64,000 bases of DNA from Flavobacteriaceae bacterium. Lineage in GTDB: Bacteria > Bacteroidota > Bacteroidia > Flavobacteriales > Flavobacteriaceae. The DNA is taken from NCBI GenBank assembly GCA_004762155.1, contig SIHP01000010.1:1-64000 (forward strand), given 5' to 3'. The position numbers and the translations under genes were made by a program. Position 1 is the stretch's first letter, and each line of letters opens with the position of its first letter. Shown piece after piece: positions 56,342 to 64,000 of this stretch. Under the pieces are notes generated by a model that saw nothing but the letters and a program-made list of their open reading frames with translations, did no database searches and was not told the origin of the DNA.

Positions 56342-57799
56342 ATGAGTTTCGAACAAACTTTTAAAAATATAGACGACCTTCTTTACAAAGATTCAGGGGC
56401 CGATAGTGAATTAGATTATATAGGACAAACCTCTTGGGTAATGTTCTTACGTTATTTAGATGAATTAGAGCAAGACAAAGCAGATGAAGCCGCACTAGAA
56501 GGCAAAGACTATACATTTATTTTAAAAGAAGCGTATCGTTGGGGGATTTGGGCAATGCCTAAAGATGCCGAAGGCAAACTAGACCATCATGTAGCTATGA
56601 CGGGTACAGATTTGGTACAGTTTGTAGATGGCAACTTATTCCCATACTTGGCAGAGTTTAAAAATACAGCTGAAAATCCGCAGACGATTGAATATAAAAT
56701 TGGAGAAATATTTTCTGAACTAAAAAACAAAATACAATCGGGATATAACCTACGTGAAATTTTAGAGTATGCCGACGACTTACCATTTAGAACCTCTAAA
56801 GACAAACACGAACTAAGCCACCTGTACGAAACCAAAATTAAAAACATGGGGAATGCAGGGCGTAATGGCGGACAATATTACACCCCTCGCCCATTAATTA
56901 GAGCAATGATTAATGTGTTAAACCCACAAATTGGCGAAACGGTGTACGATGGTGCTGCTGGTTCTTGTGGTTTCTTATGCGAAGCCTATGATTACATGTT
57001 TGAACGCATGGAAAAAAATACCGATAACCTAAAAACCTTACAAGAAGCTACTTTTTACGGTAAAGAAAAAAAGAACCTTGCTTATGTAATTGGTATTATG
57101 AATATGATATTGCACGGTATAGAAGCCCCAAATATTATACATACCAATACGTTGGGCGAAAACATACGCGACATACAAGAAAAAGACCGTTATAATATCA
57201 TCTTAGCAAACCCACCTTTTGGCGGAAAAGAACGTAAAGAGGTACAACAGAATTTTGATATTAAAACAGGAGAAACTGCTTTCTTGTTTATGCAACATTT
57301 TATTAAAAGTTTAAAAGCTGGCGGACGTGCAGCCATTGTTATAAAAAACACGGTGTTAAGTAATACCGACAATGCCTCGGTAAGTTTGCGTAAGTTATTA
57401 TTAGAAAGCTGTAACCTGCATACTATTTTAGATATGCCAGGTGGTACGTTTTTAGGCGCAGGTGTAAAAACCGTTACCTTATTTTTTACCAAAGGAGAAC
57501 CTACCAAAAACATTTGGTATTACCAGTTGAACCCTGGGCGAAATATGGGAAAAACAAACCCGTTAAATGATAAAGATTTAGCAGAGTTTGTTACCCAACA
57601 AGAAAACAAACCAGAAACCGAAAATTCTTGGAATGTTAAAACCGCTACTATTGATGCTGAAACGTTTGACTTAAGTGTTAAAAACCCAAATACGCCCGAA
57701 GAAGCACCTTTGCGTGAACCTGCAATTATTTTAGCGGAAATGAAAGCTTTGGATGCAGAAACTAACTCGATTCTTGAATCTATAAAAGAATTGATATGA
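56342..57799 (+). CDS. hsdM: Type I restriction-modification system methyltransferase subunit
   Basis: A 485-residue N6-adenine methylase. The N-terminal HsdM helical domain (about 5-150) is followed by the N6_Mtase domain. SAM motif I is VYDGAAGSCGF (202-211) and the catalytic motif IV NPPF is at 290-293. It forms the M2S core with HsdS. Its end overlaps hsdS in an ATGA, the first of three such junctions in this operon. By eye its base composition is richer in G and C than its neighbours, as expected for a mobile defence operon. Confidence 0.95.
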   Translation: MSFEQTFKNIDDLLYKDSGADSELDYIGQTSWVMFLRYLDELEQDKADEAALEGKDYTFILKEAYRWGIWAMPKDAEGKLDHHVAMTGTDLVQFVDGNLFPYLAEFKNTAENPQTIEYKIGEIFSELKNKIQSGYNLREILEYADDLPFRTSKDKHELSHLYETKIKNMGNAGRNGGQYYTPRPLIRAMINVLNPQIGETVYDGAAGSCGFLCEAYDYMFERMEKNTDNLKTLQEATFYGKEKKNLAYVIGIMNMILHGIEAPNIIHTNTLGENIRDIQEKDRYNIILANPPFGGKERKEVQQNFDIKTGETAFLFMQHFIKSLKAGGRAAIVIKNTVLSNTDNASVSLRKLLLESCNLHTILDMPGGTFLGAGVKTVTLFFTKGEPTKNIWYYQLNPGRNMGKTNPLNDKDLAEFVTQQENKPETENSWNVKTATIDAETFDLSVKNPNTPEEAPLREPAIILAEMKALDAETNSILESIKELI

Positions 57800-58875
57800 G
57801 AGAGGGTTGGGAAATAAAAGAATGGTCAGAAGTACTTGATATTAAAAGCGGTAAAAATCAAAAAGAAGTTCTAAATCCAAATGGAAAATACCCAATTCTA
57901 GGAAGCGCGGGTAAAGTTATGGGCTATGCTGATGATTACATCTGTGAGGCTGGAACAACTATTATTGGAAGAAAAGGCACAATCAACAATCCTTTATTTA
58001 TTAAAGAAAAATTTTGGAATGTTGATACAGCTTTTGGACTACACACATCTGAACAATTAGATAAAAACTATTTCCATTATTTTTGCTTAAGCTTTGATTT
58101 CACTGAAATGGATAAAGGTTCTGGTCGACCTAGTTTAGTGAAAAAAGATTTGCTTAAAATATCAATCCCAATCCCACCACTAGCAGAACAACAACAAATC
58201 GTTGCAATACTAGACAAAGCTTTTACAGCAATAGATACCGCTAAAGCCAATATTAAAAAAAACATTGAAAATGCTAAGGAGTTATATCAGTCTAAACTCA
58301 ACCAAATTTTTAGCCAAACAGGTGATGGTTGGGAGGAGAAGACTTTGGGGGAAGTTTTTAAGTTAAAAAGTGGAGATGGATTAACAGCAAAGAAAATGAT
58401 TGAAGGCCCTTATCCAGTTTATGGTGGTAATGGAATAGCTGGGTATCATAATGTCAATAATTTTGAACCTCCTCAAGTTATTATTGGTCGTGTGGGTGCT
58501 TTATGTGGTAATGTTAGACATATTAAAGATAAATTTTGGTTAACTGATAATGCTTTTAGAATTTCAGTTGGATTAGATAATTTTGATAATGACTTTGTTA
58601 CTTATTTACTGAATTATAAAAATTTAAGAAATTTTGCTAGACAGGCTGCGCAACCAGTTGTTTCAAATTCGTCTTTAAAAAATGTTCCGTTATCTTTTCC
58701 TTCTTCAGTTGATGAACAAGTAAAAATTAGAAAAAAACTTAGAAACATAGAAAGTGAATTAAATAAATTAAACGCTTCTTATAAATCAAAACTTACAAAC
58801 CTAGAAGAACTCAAAAAATCAATCCTACAAAAAGCCTTTGCAGGTGAATTAACCAATAAAGAAGTACAAATATGA
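57796..58875 (+). CDS. hsdS: Type I restriction-modification system specificity subunit
   Basis: A 359-residue protein with two target-recognition domains: residues 1-135 (WEIKEWSEVLDIKSGKNQ, ending ISIPIPPLAEQQQIVAILD) and about 178-320 (WEEKTLGEVFKLKSGDG, ending VPLSFPSSVDEQVKIRKKL). Each is followed by a coiled coil. It sets the bipartite DNA target of the complex. The short length and similar starts of the two halves agree with internal duplication. The TRDs are more AT-rich than hsdM and hsdR by eye, consistent with domain exchange. The target cannot be predicted here. ATGA overlaps at both ends. Confidence 0.93.
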   Translation: MREGWEIKEWSEVLDIKSGKNQKEVLNPNGKYPILGSAGKVMGYADDYICEAGTTIIGRKGTINNPLFIKEKFWNVDTAFGLHTSEQLDKNYFHYFCLSFDFTEMDKGSGRPSLVKKDLLKISIPIPPLAEQQQIVAILDKAFTAIDTAKANIKKNIENAKELYQSKLNQIFSQTGDGWEEKTLGEVFKLKSGDGLTAKKMIEGPYPVYGGNGIAGYHNVNNFEPPQVIIGRVGALCGNVRHIKDKFWLTDNAFRISVGLDNFDNDFVTYLLNYKNLRNFARQAAQPVVSNSSLKNVPLSFPSSVDEQVKIRKKLRNIESELNKLNASYKSKLTNLEELKKSILQKAFAGELTNKEVQI

Positions 58876-59381
58876 CTTTTTTTCATGTAACTAATAAAGA
58901 ATATCAAATTGATGATATTGTTGATGCTACAACTTTTGAATCAACAGAGTACCATCAACGAACTATTCAGGGAGGTATGGGAGATATTGATAATATTCTT
59001 GATACGTATCGACCACAAGGCTTTCCTAATCGAAAAAACTGCATCTATGCTTTCGATAATGTCGGTATGTGTATGCACTTTGTGGGTAACCGGTATAATG
59101 GTAATGAAATATACTATGAAGTTGAATTGATTAATCCTGTTAAATGTCCAATTAAATTGGTTAAGATTCTTAATGAGAATAATTATACTGTTGATAATAA
59201 AATAATAATAAACGAATACTGGCAACCTAACTCAAGAAATAATTGGAAATACTTTGAGTATTTGGCTTCATCTATGAAGATTATTGCTATTGTAGAAGGT
59301 AATGATAAAATGGGGAAAATGATTGCAGGAATGTTTAATGATTTAGATGAAGAATTAGGAACGAAACTATTTATAGAATGA
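58872..59381 (+). CDS. Unknown protein embedded between hsdS and hsdR
   Basis: A 169-residue soluble protein that starts within the hsdS stop (ATGA) and whose stop overlaps the hsdR start (ATGA). It is thus translated as part of the restriction operon. The opening FFHVTNKEYQIDDIVDA and the middle RKNCIYAFDNVGMCMHFVG resemble DUF2441-like proteins and, more distantly, the ADP-ribosyltransferase fold (an His-x-Thr start, a Tyr/Phe core strand). This comparison is a weak impression; no catalytic Glu can be assigned. It could be an accessory toxin, a regulator of restriction or a passenger gene. Confidence 0.75.
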   Translation: MTFFHVTNKEYQIDDIVDATTFESTEYHQRTIQGGMGDIDNILDTYRPQGFPNRKNCIYAFDNVGMCMHFVGNRYNGNEIYYEVELINPVKCPIKLVKILNENNYTVDNKIIINEYWQPNSRNNWKYFEYLASSMKIIAIVEGNDKMGKMIAGMFNDLDEELGTKLFIE

Positions 59382-61759
59382 ACGAAGCACAAACCAGACT
59401 AAACTATATAGACCCCGCTTTAAAAAAAGCAGGTTGGGGCGAAGTTTCAGGCAGTAGAATACGTGTAGAGTTTCCTATTACCGATGGGCGTATTATTGGT
59501 AAAAACAAACGTGCTAGTAAATTATCGGCAGATTATGTGTTAGAATATAAAAACCGTCGTTTGGCAGTAATAGAAGCCAAAGCAAAAAACAAATATTATA
59601 CCGATGGTTTGGGGCAAGCAAAAGATTATGCCGAGCGTTTAAATATTCGGTACACCTATGCCACCAATGGTGTAAAAATATATGGTGTAGATATGCAAGA
59701 AGGTGCAGAAGGCGATGTTAACCACTACCCTACACCAGACGAGTTGTGGGAAATGACCTACCCAACACCTATAGAACCTTATAAAGTTGAAATAGCCGAT
59801 TGGAAAACACGCTTAGACAGCATACCGTTTCATCGTTTTAAAGGAAAATATTTACCGCGCTATTACCAACACAATGCGTCGTTAAATGCTTTAGACGCAA
59901 TTGCTACAGGTAAAGACCGTATTTTATTAACCATGGCAACAGGTACAGGTAAAACCGCTACGGCTTTTCATATTTGTTGGAAATTGTTTCATGCCAAATG
60001 GAACTTAAAACGAGATGCTTCGCGTGCGCCAAGAATCTTATTTTTAGCCGATAGAAATTTATTAGCCGACCAAGCTTTTAACTCTTTTGGAGATTTTGAA
60101 GAAGATGCTTTGGTGCGTATTACACCATCAGATATTAAAAAGAAAGGAAAAGTACCTACCAACGGAAATGTATTTTTTACCATTTTTCAATCGTTTCTAT
60201 CTGGTGATGAAGAAACACCGTATTTTGGTCAGTATCCAAACGATTTTTTCGATTTTATAATTATAGATGAATGTCACCGAGGTGGTGCAAAAGACGAAAG
60301 CACTTGGCGAGCGATATTAGATTATTTTAGTCCCGCAGTACAAATGGGACTTACCGCTACACCAAAACGAGATATTAACGCAGATACCTATGATTATTTT
60401 GGAAAACCCGTTTACACCTATTCTTTAAAAGACGGAATTAACGATGGTTTTTTAACGCCATTTAAAGTAAAAGAAATAAGCACTACCATAGACAATTACA
60501 CTTTTACAGAAGATGATGAAGTTATTGGTGGCGATGTAGATACTACTAGAGAATATACCGAGAAAGACTTTAATAAAATTATAGAGATAAAAGCTCGTGA
60601 AGAATATCGTGTAAAGCTCTTTATGAATATGATTAACCAAAGTCAGAAAACGTTGGTCTTTTGTGCGACACAAATACATGCGGCGGCGGTTAGAGATTTA
60701 ATTAATCAATATAAAACCAGTAAAAGCACCAAATATTGCGAACGCGTTACAGCAGATGATGGTAAAATTGGTGAACAACATTTACGCGATTTTCAAGACA
60801 ACGAAAAAAGCATTCCTACCATTTTAACAACTTCACAAAAACTAAGTACTGGTGTTGATGCTCCAGAAATTAGAAACATTGTATTAATGCGTCCTGTAAA
60901 TTCTATGATTGAGTTTAAACAAATTGTAGGACGTGGTACCCGTTTGTTTGATGGTAAAGATTATTTTACGGTGTATGATTTTGTAGAAGCGCATAATCAT
61001 TTTAAAGATCCTGAATGGGATGGAGAACCTTTAGACCCTGCGGAACCAAAACCTAAAGGCGAAGGAAAAGCTTGTTCAGATTGTAATTCTAAACCTTGTA
61101 TTTGCATAAAAGAACCTGAAGAGCCTTGTTATGTTTGTGGTAACGATCCGTGTGTCTGTGAAGAAGAGGAAAGAAAAATGATTACCATTGTTTTAGCAGA
61201 CGGTAAAAAAAGAGAATTGGATTCTATGGTCAAAACTACTTTTTGGGATCCGAACGGAACACCTATTCCCTTAGATGCCTTCGTAAAAAAATTATATGGC
61301 GATATGCCTTCTTTATTTACTAGTGAAGAAGAATTACGAAAAATATGGAGCTTGCCAAGTACTCGTAAAAAATTATTACAAGAGTTAAATGATTTAGGCT
61401 ATAGCGCCGATCAGTTAGAAGATTTAAGAAAATTAGTACACGGAGAAAACAGCGACTTGTTTGATGTGCTAAATTATATAGGGTATAGTAGCGATTTAAT
61501 ACCAAGATTAGCGAGAGCTGAAAAGGCAAAAATCCAATTATCCGACTATAATAAAGAGCAACAACAGTTTTTAAATTTTGTACTAAAACAGTACATTAAA
61601 GAAGGGGTTGATGAACTAGATGATGCTAAACTGGGTGATTTGTTGATTTTAAACTACGGCGGTATTGCTGATGCTAAAAACAAATTAGGAGATATACCAA
61701 CTATACGAAATACATTTATTGGTTTTCAAGAGTATTTGTATCAGAAAAATATTGGGTAA
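59378..61759 (+). CDS. hsdR: Type I restriction endonuclease motor subunit
   Basis: A 793-residue subunit. The N-terminal nuclease has D52 and E66-x-K68 (ADYVLEYKNRRLAVIEAKAK). The SF2 motor follows with Walker A TMATGTGKTATAFH, DECH box IIIDECHRGG, motif III GLTATPKRD and motif VI QIVGRGTRLFDGKDYF. It then has an unusual cysteine cluster: C566, C569, C574, C576 and C584, C587, C592, C594, a repeated CxxCx4CxC that could bind zinc. The C-terminus (EcoEI-type) ends with IRNTFIGFQEYLYQKNIG. Cuts unmodified DNA after translocation. Confidence 0.94.
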   Translation: MNEAQTRLNYIDPALKKAGWGEVSGSRIRVEFPITDGRIIGKNKRASKLSADYVLEYKNRRLAVIEAKAKNKYYTDGLGQAKDYAERLNIRYTYATNGVKIYGVDMQEGAEGDVNHYPTPDELWEMTYPTPIEPYKVEIADWKTRLDSIPFHRFKGKYLPRYYQHNASLNALDAIATGKDRILLTMATGTGKTATAFHICWKLFHAKWNLKRDASRAPRILFLADRNLLADQAFNSFGDFEEDALVRITPSDIKKKGKVPTNGNVFFTIFQSFLSGDEETPYFGQYPNDFFDFIIIDECHRGGAKDESTWRAILDYFSPAVQMGLTATPKRDINADTYDYFGKPVYTYSLKDGINDGFLTPFKVKEISTTIDNYTFTEDDEVIGGDVDTTREYTEKDFNKIIEIKAREEYRVKLFMNMINQSQKTLVFCATQIHAAAVRDLINQYKTSKSTKYCERVTADDGKIGEQHLRDFQDNEKSIPTILTTSQKLSTGVDAPEIRNIVLMRPVNSMIEFKQIVGRGTRLFDGKDYFTVYDFVEAHNHFKDPEWDGEPLDPAEPKPKGEGKACSDCNSKPCICIKEPEEPCYVCGNDPCVCEEEERKMITIVLADGKKRELDSMVKTTFWDPNGTPIPLDAFVKKLYGDMPSLFTSEEELRKIWSLPSTRKKLLQELNDLGYSADQLEDLRKLVHGENSDLFDVLNYIGYSSDLIPRLARAEKAKIQLSDYNKEQQQFLNFVLKQYIKEGVDELDDAKLGDLLILNYGGIADAKNKLGDIPTIRNTFIGFQEYLYQKNIG

Positions 61760-61797
61760 TAATTGAGTATGAGAAAAAGCTAAAAAGAAATAGAGTT

Positions 61798-62397
61798 ATG
61801 AAAGAAGAAAAAAGAAATTACAAGCCTTATATTTTAATAGCAATTATAGTAATTATAGCTATACTTATAATATATATAGTTACATTAGGTCAAATAGATT
61901 TAACTGCTGAAAAGAAGCATAAAGAAAAAGTTGATACCAAAAATCAACTAATTAAATTAGAGTTAAGACATGAAAAACTTAAAGCTTTAATTCAAAAAAA
62001 AGAAGATTTAAATATAAAGTTAAACAAACGATTTAAAATCATCTATTTGGGCGTTCGTCTTGGACTAGTACTATTAACTGTTACTTATAATATTCTTTTA
62101 TATTTCGTTTTTGATGTTACTGAACTTGGCAATATATTAAAATGGAATGGTTTAATAGTACTTATTGTTAGTGTATTTTCATTTCTTGCCTTTGGTACAA
62201 CTGTTAATGTAAAAGAATTTACTCAAAAATTAAAACTTTGGCTTGAAGCAAAAATTTATAGTAAATATGTAAATCTTAATGAACAAATAGAGGCACATAA
62301 AGAAGAAGAACTAAACTTAATTACTTCTATAAATATAGTGAATGAAACACTTATTGAAAGTCCTGCTAATTCGAATAATCAAAAAGGTATTGTTTAA
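61798..62397 (+). CDS. Membrane protein with coiled coil, unknown
   Basis: A 199-residue protein. One hydrophobic segment lies near the N-terminus (about residues 10-32) and two more lie at about 80-103 and 115-135. Between the first and second is a Lys/Glu/Leu-rich helix (KHKEKVDTKNQLIKLELRHE) typical of a coiled coil, and another charged helix follows the last segment. It starts 38 bp after hsdR and ends 22 bp before the ATPase gene, so it may form a unit with either. No family recognised. Defence systems often pair a membrane protein with an ATPase, which is inference. Confidence 0.75.
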   Translation: MKEEKRNYKPYILIAIIVIIAILIIYIVTLGQIDLTAEKKHKEKVDTKNQLIKLELRHEKLKALIQKKEDLNIKLNKRFKIIYLGVRLGLVLLTVTYNILLYFVFDVTELGNILKWNGLIVLIVSVFSFLAFGTTVNVKEFTQKLKLWLEAKIYSKYVNLNEQIEAHKEEELNLITSINIVNETLIESPANSNNQKGIV

Positions 62398-62419
62398 ACA
62401 ATAATAATTTTTTTATAAA

Positions 62420-64000
62420 ATGAATGAATTTAAATTATTAGGAATACAAACAAAAGACAGAATAAAAGAAACTAACGTTACCGACACTGATTATCTAAAA
62501 GTACTAAAAGAGAATACCTATTATAGTTTCTATTCAAGCTATCAGTTTAATAAGGAAACAAAAAGATTTACGTATCATCCTAAAAAAGATGTTGATTTAT
62601 ATTCTTTAAATAGAAAAGATCAAAATGGAAAAGCTAATCCTTTACATATAAACATTTCTGCAATTGTTGGAGAAAATGGAGCAGGAAAAAGTACACTTAT
62701 AGAGCTGTTGTTTTTGGCAATTCATAATATAGCAGCAACATGTAAAATACTTAAAGATCCTGATAACGCTAATACTAATTTGCCAATTGAGAGTGGAGTT
62801 AAATTAGATATTTTTTACTCCATTGATAAGAGGATTTATTGTATTAGCTTAAATGATTTGGATGTAACTTTTTCCTATCAGATTATTAGGGAAGATAATA
62901 GTTACTCAAATTTTTCAACACCCAGCATTGCAACTAAAAAGCATTTACAATATTTTTTATATTCTATTGCAATTAATTATTCTTTATACGGTTTAAATTC
63001 AAATCATATAGGCGAATGGGTTAGAGCATTATTTCATAAAAATGATGGTTATCAAACACCTTTAGTGATAAACCCTATGAGAGATAAAGGTCAAATAGAT
63101 ATTAATAGGGAAGAATATTTAGCAAAATCAAGATTAATATCAAACCTACTAATAAAAACGACATCAAATAATCATCTTAAACTAACTAATAAACAGGTTG
63201 CTACTGCCATAACTTTTACGCTAAATACCGATAAAATACAAAATATTTATGACCATAAATGGGCAAAACCACCTTATAAGTATACTTTTAAAAAATTATA
63301 TTCAGATTACAATAATGAAACTACTTTGTTTACCATATTATACAGTGAGTTAATAGGTTTGAGTAGAGAAAAAGTAGATGTGATTTTTAAGAAAGAGGTA
63401 GAAAAGTATATTGTTAAAAAACTATTTAAAATAGCACGAACGTATGATCAATATAAAGTTTTCTTAACAGATAATTCAGATGATAATGAAGTTCAGCCAT
63501 CTTTTTATGAGAAGGGGAATTATAGTTTAGAAAAGTATATAACATTATTAAAGAAGGATAGTAGCCATATTACTTTTAAGTTAAATCAAGCTGTAAATTA
63601 CATTAAAAACAATCCATTAGTTGAGGATGAAATTTATAAATGGAATAAAGAGAATAAACATTTTCATATTCCTATTAAAAAATTAGCAAAAAGAATAAAT
63701 ACATCAAAACTTTCTGAAATAATTAATTTAATACCACCTTCTCTTTTTAATATAGAAATACATCTAGAAGAAATAGAACACCCAAAGAATAAATCAGTTT
63801 TTAGTGGTTTAAGCTCAGGTGAACAGCAGTTAATTCATTCAGTTCAATCTATTTTATATCATATTATAAATGTTAATTCTGTATTTGGCAATAACATTTC
63901 AGATGATGTTAATTATTCATATATTAATTTAATGCTTGATGAAATCGAATTGTATTTTCATCCTGCTCATCAAAAAGAGTTTATTCAATATATTTTAAAT
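62420..64000 (+). CDS. SMC/ABC-like AAA family ATPase, truncated by window end
   Basis: Open from the ATG at 62420 to the window edge: 527 codons with no stop. Walker A is GENGAGKST (residues 84-92), the ABC signature is LSSGEQQL starting at residue 464, and Walker B is LMLDEIELYFHP with D507-E508. This is the order of ABC-type (SMC/RecF-like) ATPases with a long insert of about 370 residues between Walker A and signature. Many such proteins act in phage defence with a nuclease partner gene downstream, outside this window. The insert has no motif I know. Confidence 0.85.
   Translation, partial: MNEFKLLGIQTKDRIKETNVTDTDYLKVLKENTYYSFYSSYQFNKETKRFTYHPKKDVDLYSLNRKDQNGKANPLHINISAIVGENGAGKSTLIELLFLAIHNIAATCKILKDPDNANTNLPIESGVKLDIFYSIDKRIYCISLNDLDVTFSYQIIREDNSYSNFSTPSIATKKHLQYFLYSIAINYSLYGLNSNHIGEWVRALFHKNDGYQTPLVINPMRDKGQIDINREEYLAKSRLISNLLIKTTSNNHLKLTNKQVATAITFTLNTDKIQNIYDHKWAKPPYKYTFKKLYSDYNNETTLFTILYSELIGLSREKVDVIFKKEVEKYIVKKLFKIARTYDQYKVFLTDNSDDNEVQPSFYEKGNYSLEKYITLLKKDSSHITFKLNQAVNYIKNNPLVEDEIYKWNKENKHFHIPIKKLAKRINTSKLSEIINLIPPSLFNIEIHLEEIEHPKNKSVFSGLSSGEQQLIHSVQSILYHIINVNSVFGNNISDDVNYSYINLMLDEIELYFHPAHQKEFIQYILN

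Overview
The window looks like a chromosomal segment of a marine-type member of the Flavobacteriaceae (Bacteroidota). The evidence is strong AT richness, SusC/SusD pairs, type IX secretion (T9SS) C-terminal sorting domains, lipoproteins with short lipoboxes, few Shine-Dalgarno sequences and TAnnTTTG-like promoters. I cannot name a genus. I see no rRNA, tRNA or CRISPR array.

Layout. (1) 1-1540 is a nest of insertion sequences: an IS1182-type transposase runs off the left edge, and its upstream region is split by an IS1595-family copy (519-1480) with an 8-bp target duplication and a frameshifted transposase. (2) 1968-6491 holds a DUF1800/DUF1501 surface-protein pair, a lipoprotein and a small unknown gene. 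(3) 6688-16590 is a mixed stretch: a LamG protein, LytTR and AraC-type membrane regulators, a CPBP protease, a TraB/ChaN-like lipoprotein, a serine hydrolase with TPRs, a BAAT-type hydrolase and a carboxypeptidase-regulatory-domain protein. (4) 16635-38582 is a complete alpha-glucan (starch/maltodextrin) utilisation locus. On the minus strand are an MFS transporter, beta-phosphoglucomutase, GH65 phosphorylase, three GH13 enzymes and a GH31 enzyme, behind a LacI regulator. On the plus strand are SusC, SusD, a SusE-like lipoprotein and a T9SS-exported GH13. The plus-strand genes would bind and cut polymer at the surface and import it. The minus-strand genes would finish hydrolysis in the periplasm, import disaccharide and phosphorolyse it to glucose-6-phosphate. 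(5) 38745-42371 carries an HD domain fused to a Pycsar-effector-like membrane module, converging on a large GAF protein. (6) 42495-51787 is a histidine-degradation locus: a LysR regulator, then hutH, hutU, hutI, hutG and hutF, separated by unusually repeat-rich gaps. (7) 51858-56341 contains a DUF1963 gene, a 32-unit array of an exact 60-bp hairpin repeat, an unrecognised coiled-coil-like protein and a ten-unit 21-bp repeat. (8) 56342-64000 is a defence-like region: a type I restriction-modification operon (hsdM, hsdS, an unknown gene, hsdR) joined by ATGA overlaps, then a membrane protein and an SMC/ABC-like ATPase cut by the window edge.

The strongest candidates for unexplained biology are the 60-bp array with its dispersed relatives around the hut genes, the unknown gene embedded in the type I operon, the membrane protein/ATPase pair at the right edge, and the HD-PycTM fusion without a neighbouring cyclase.
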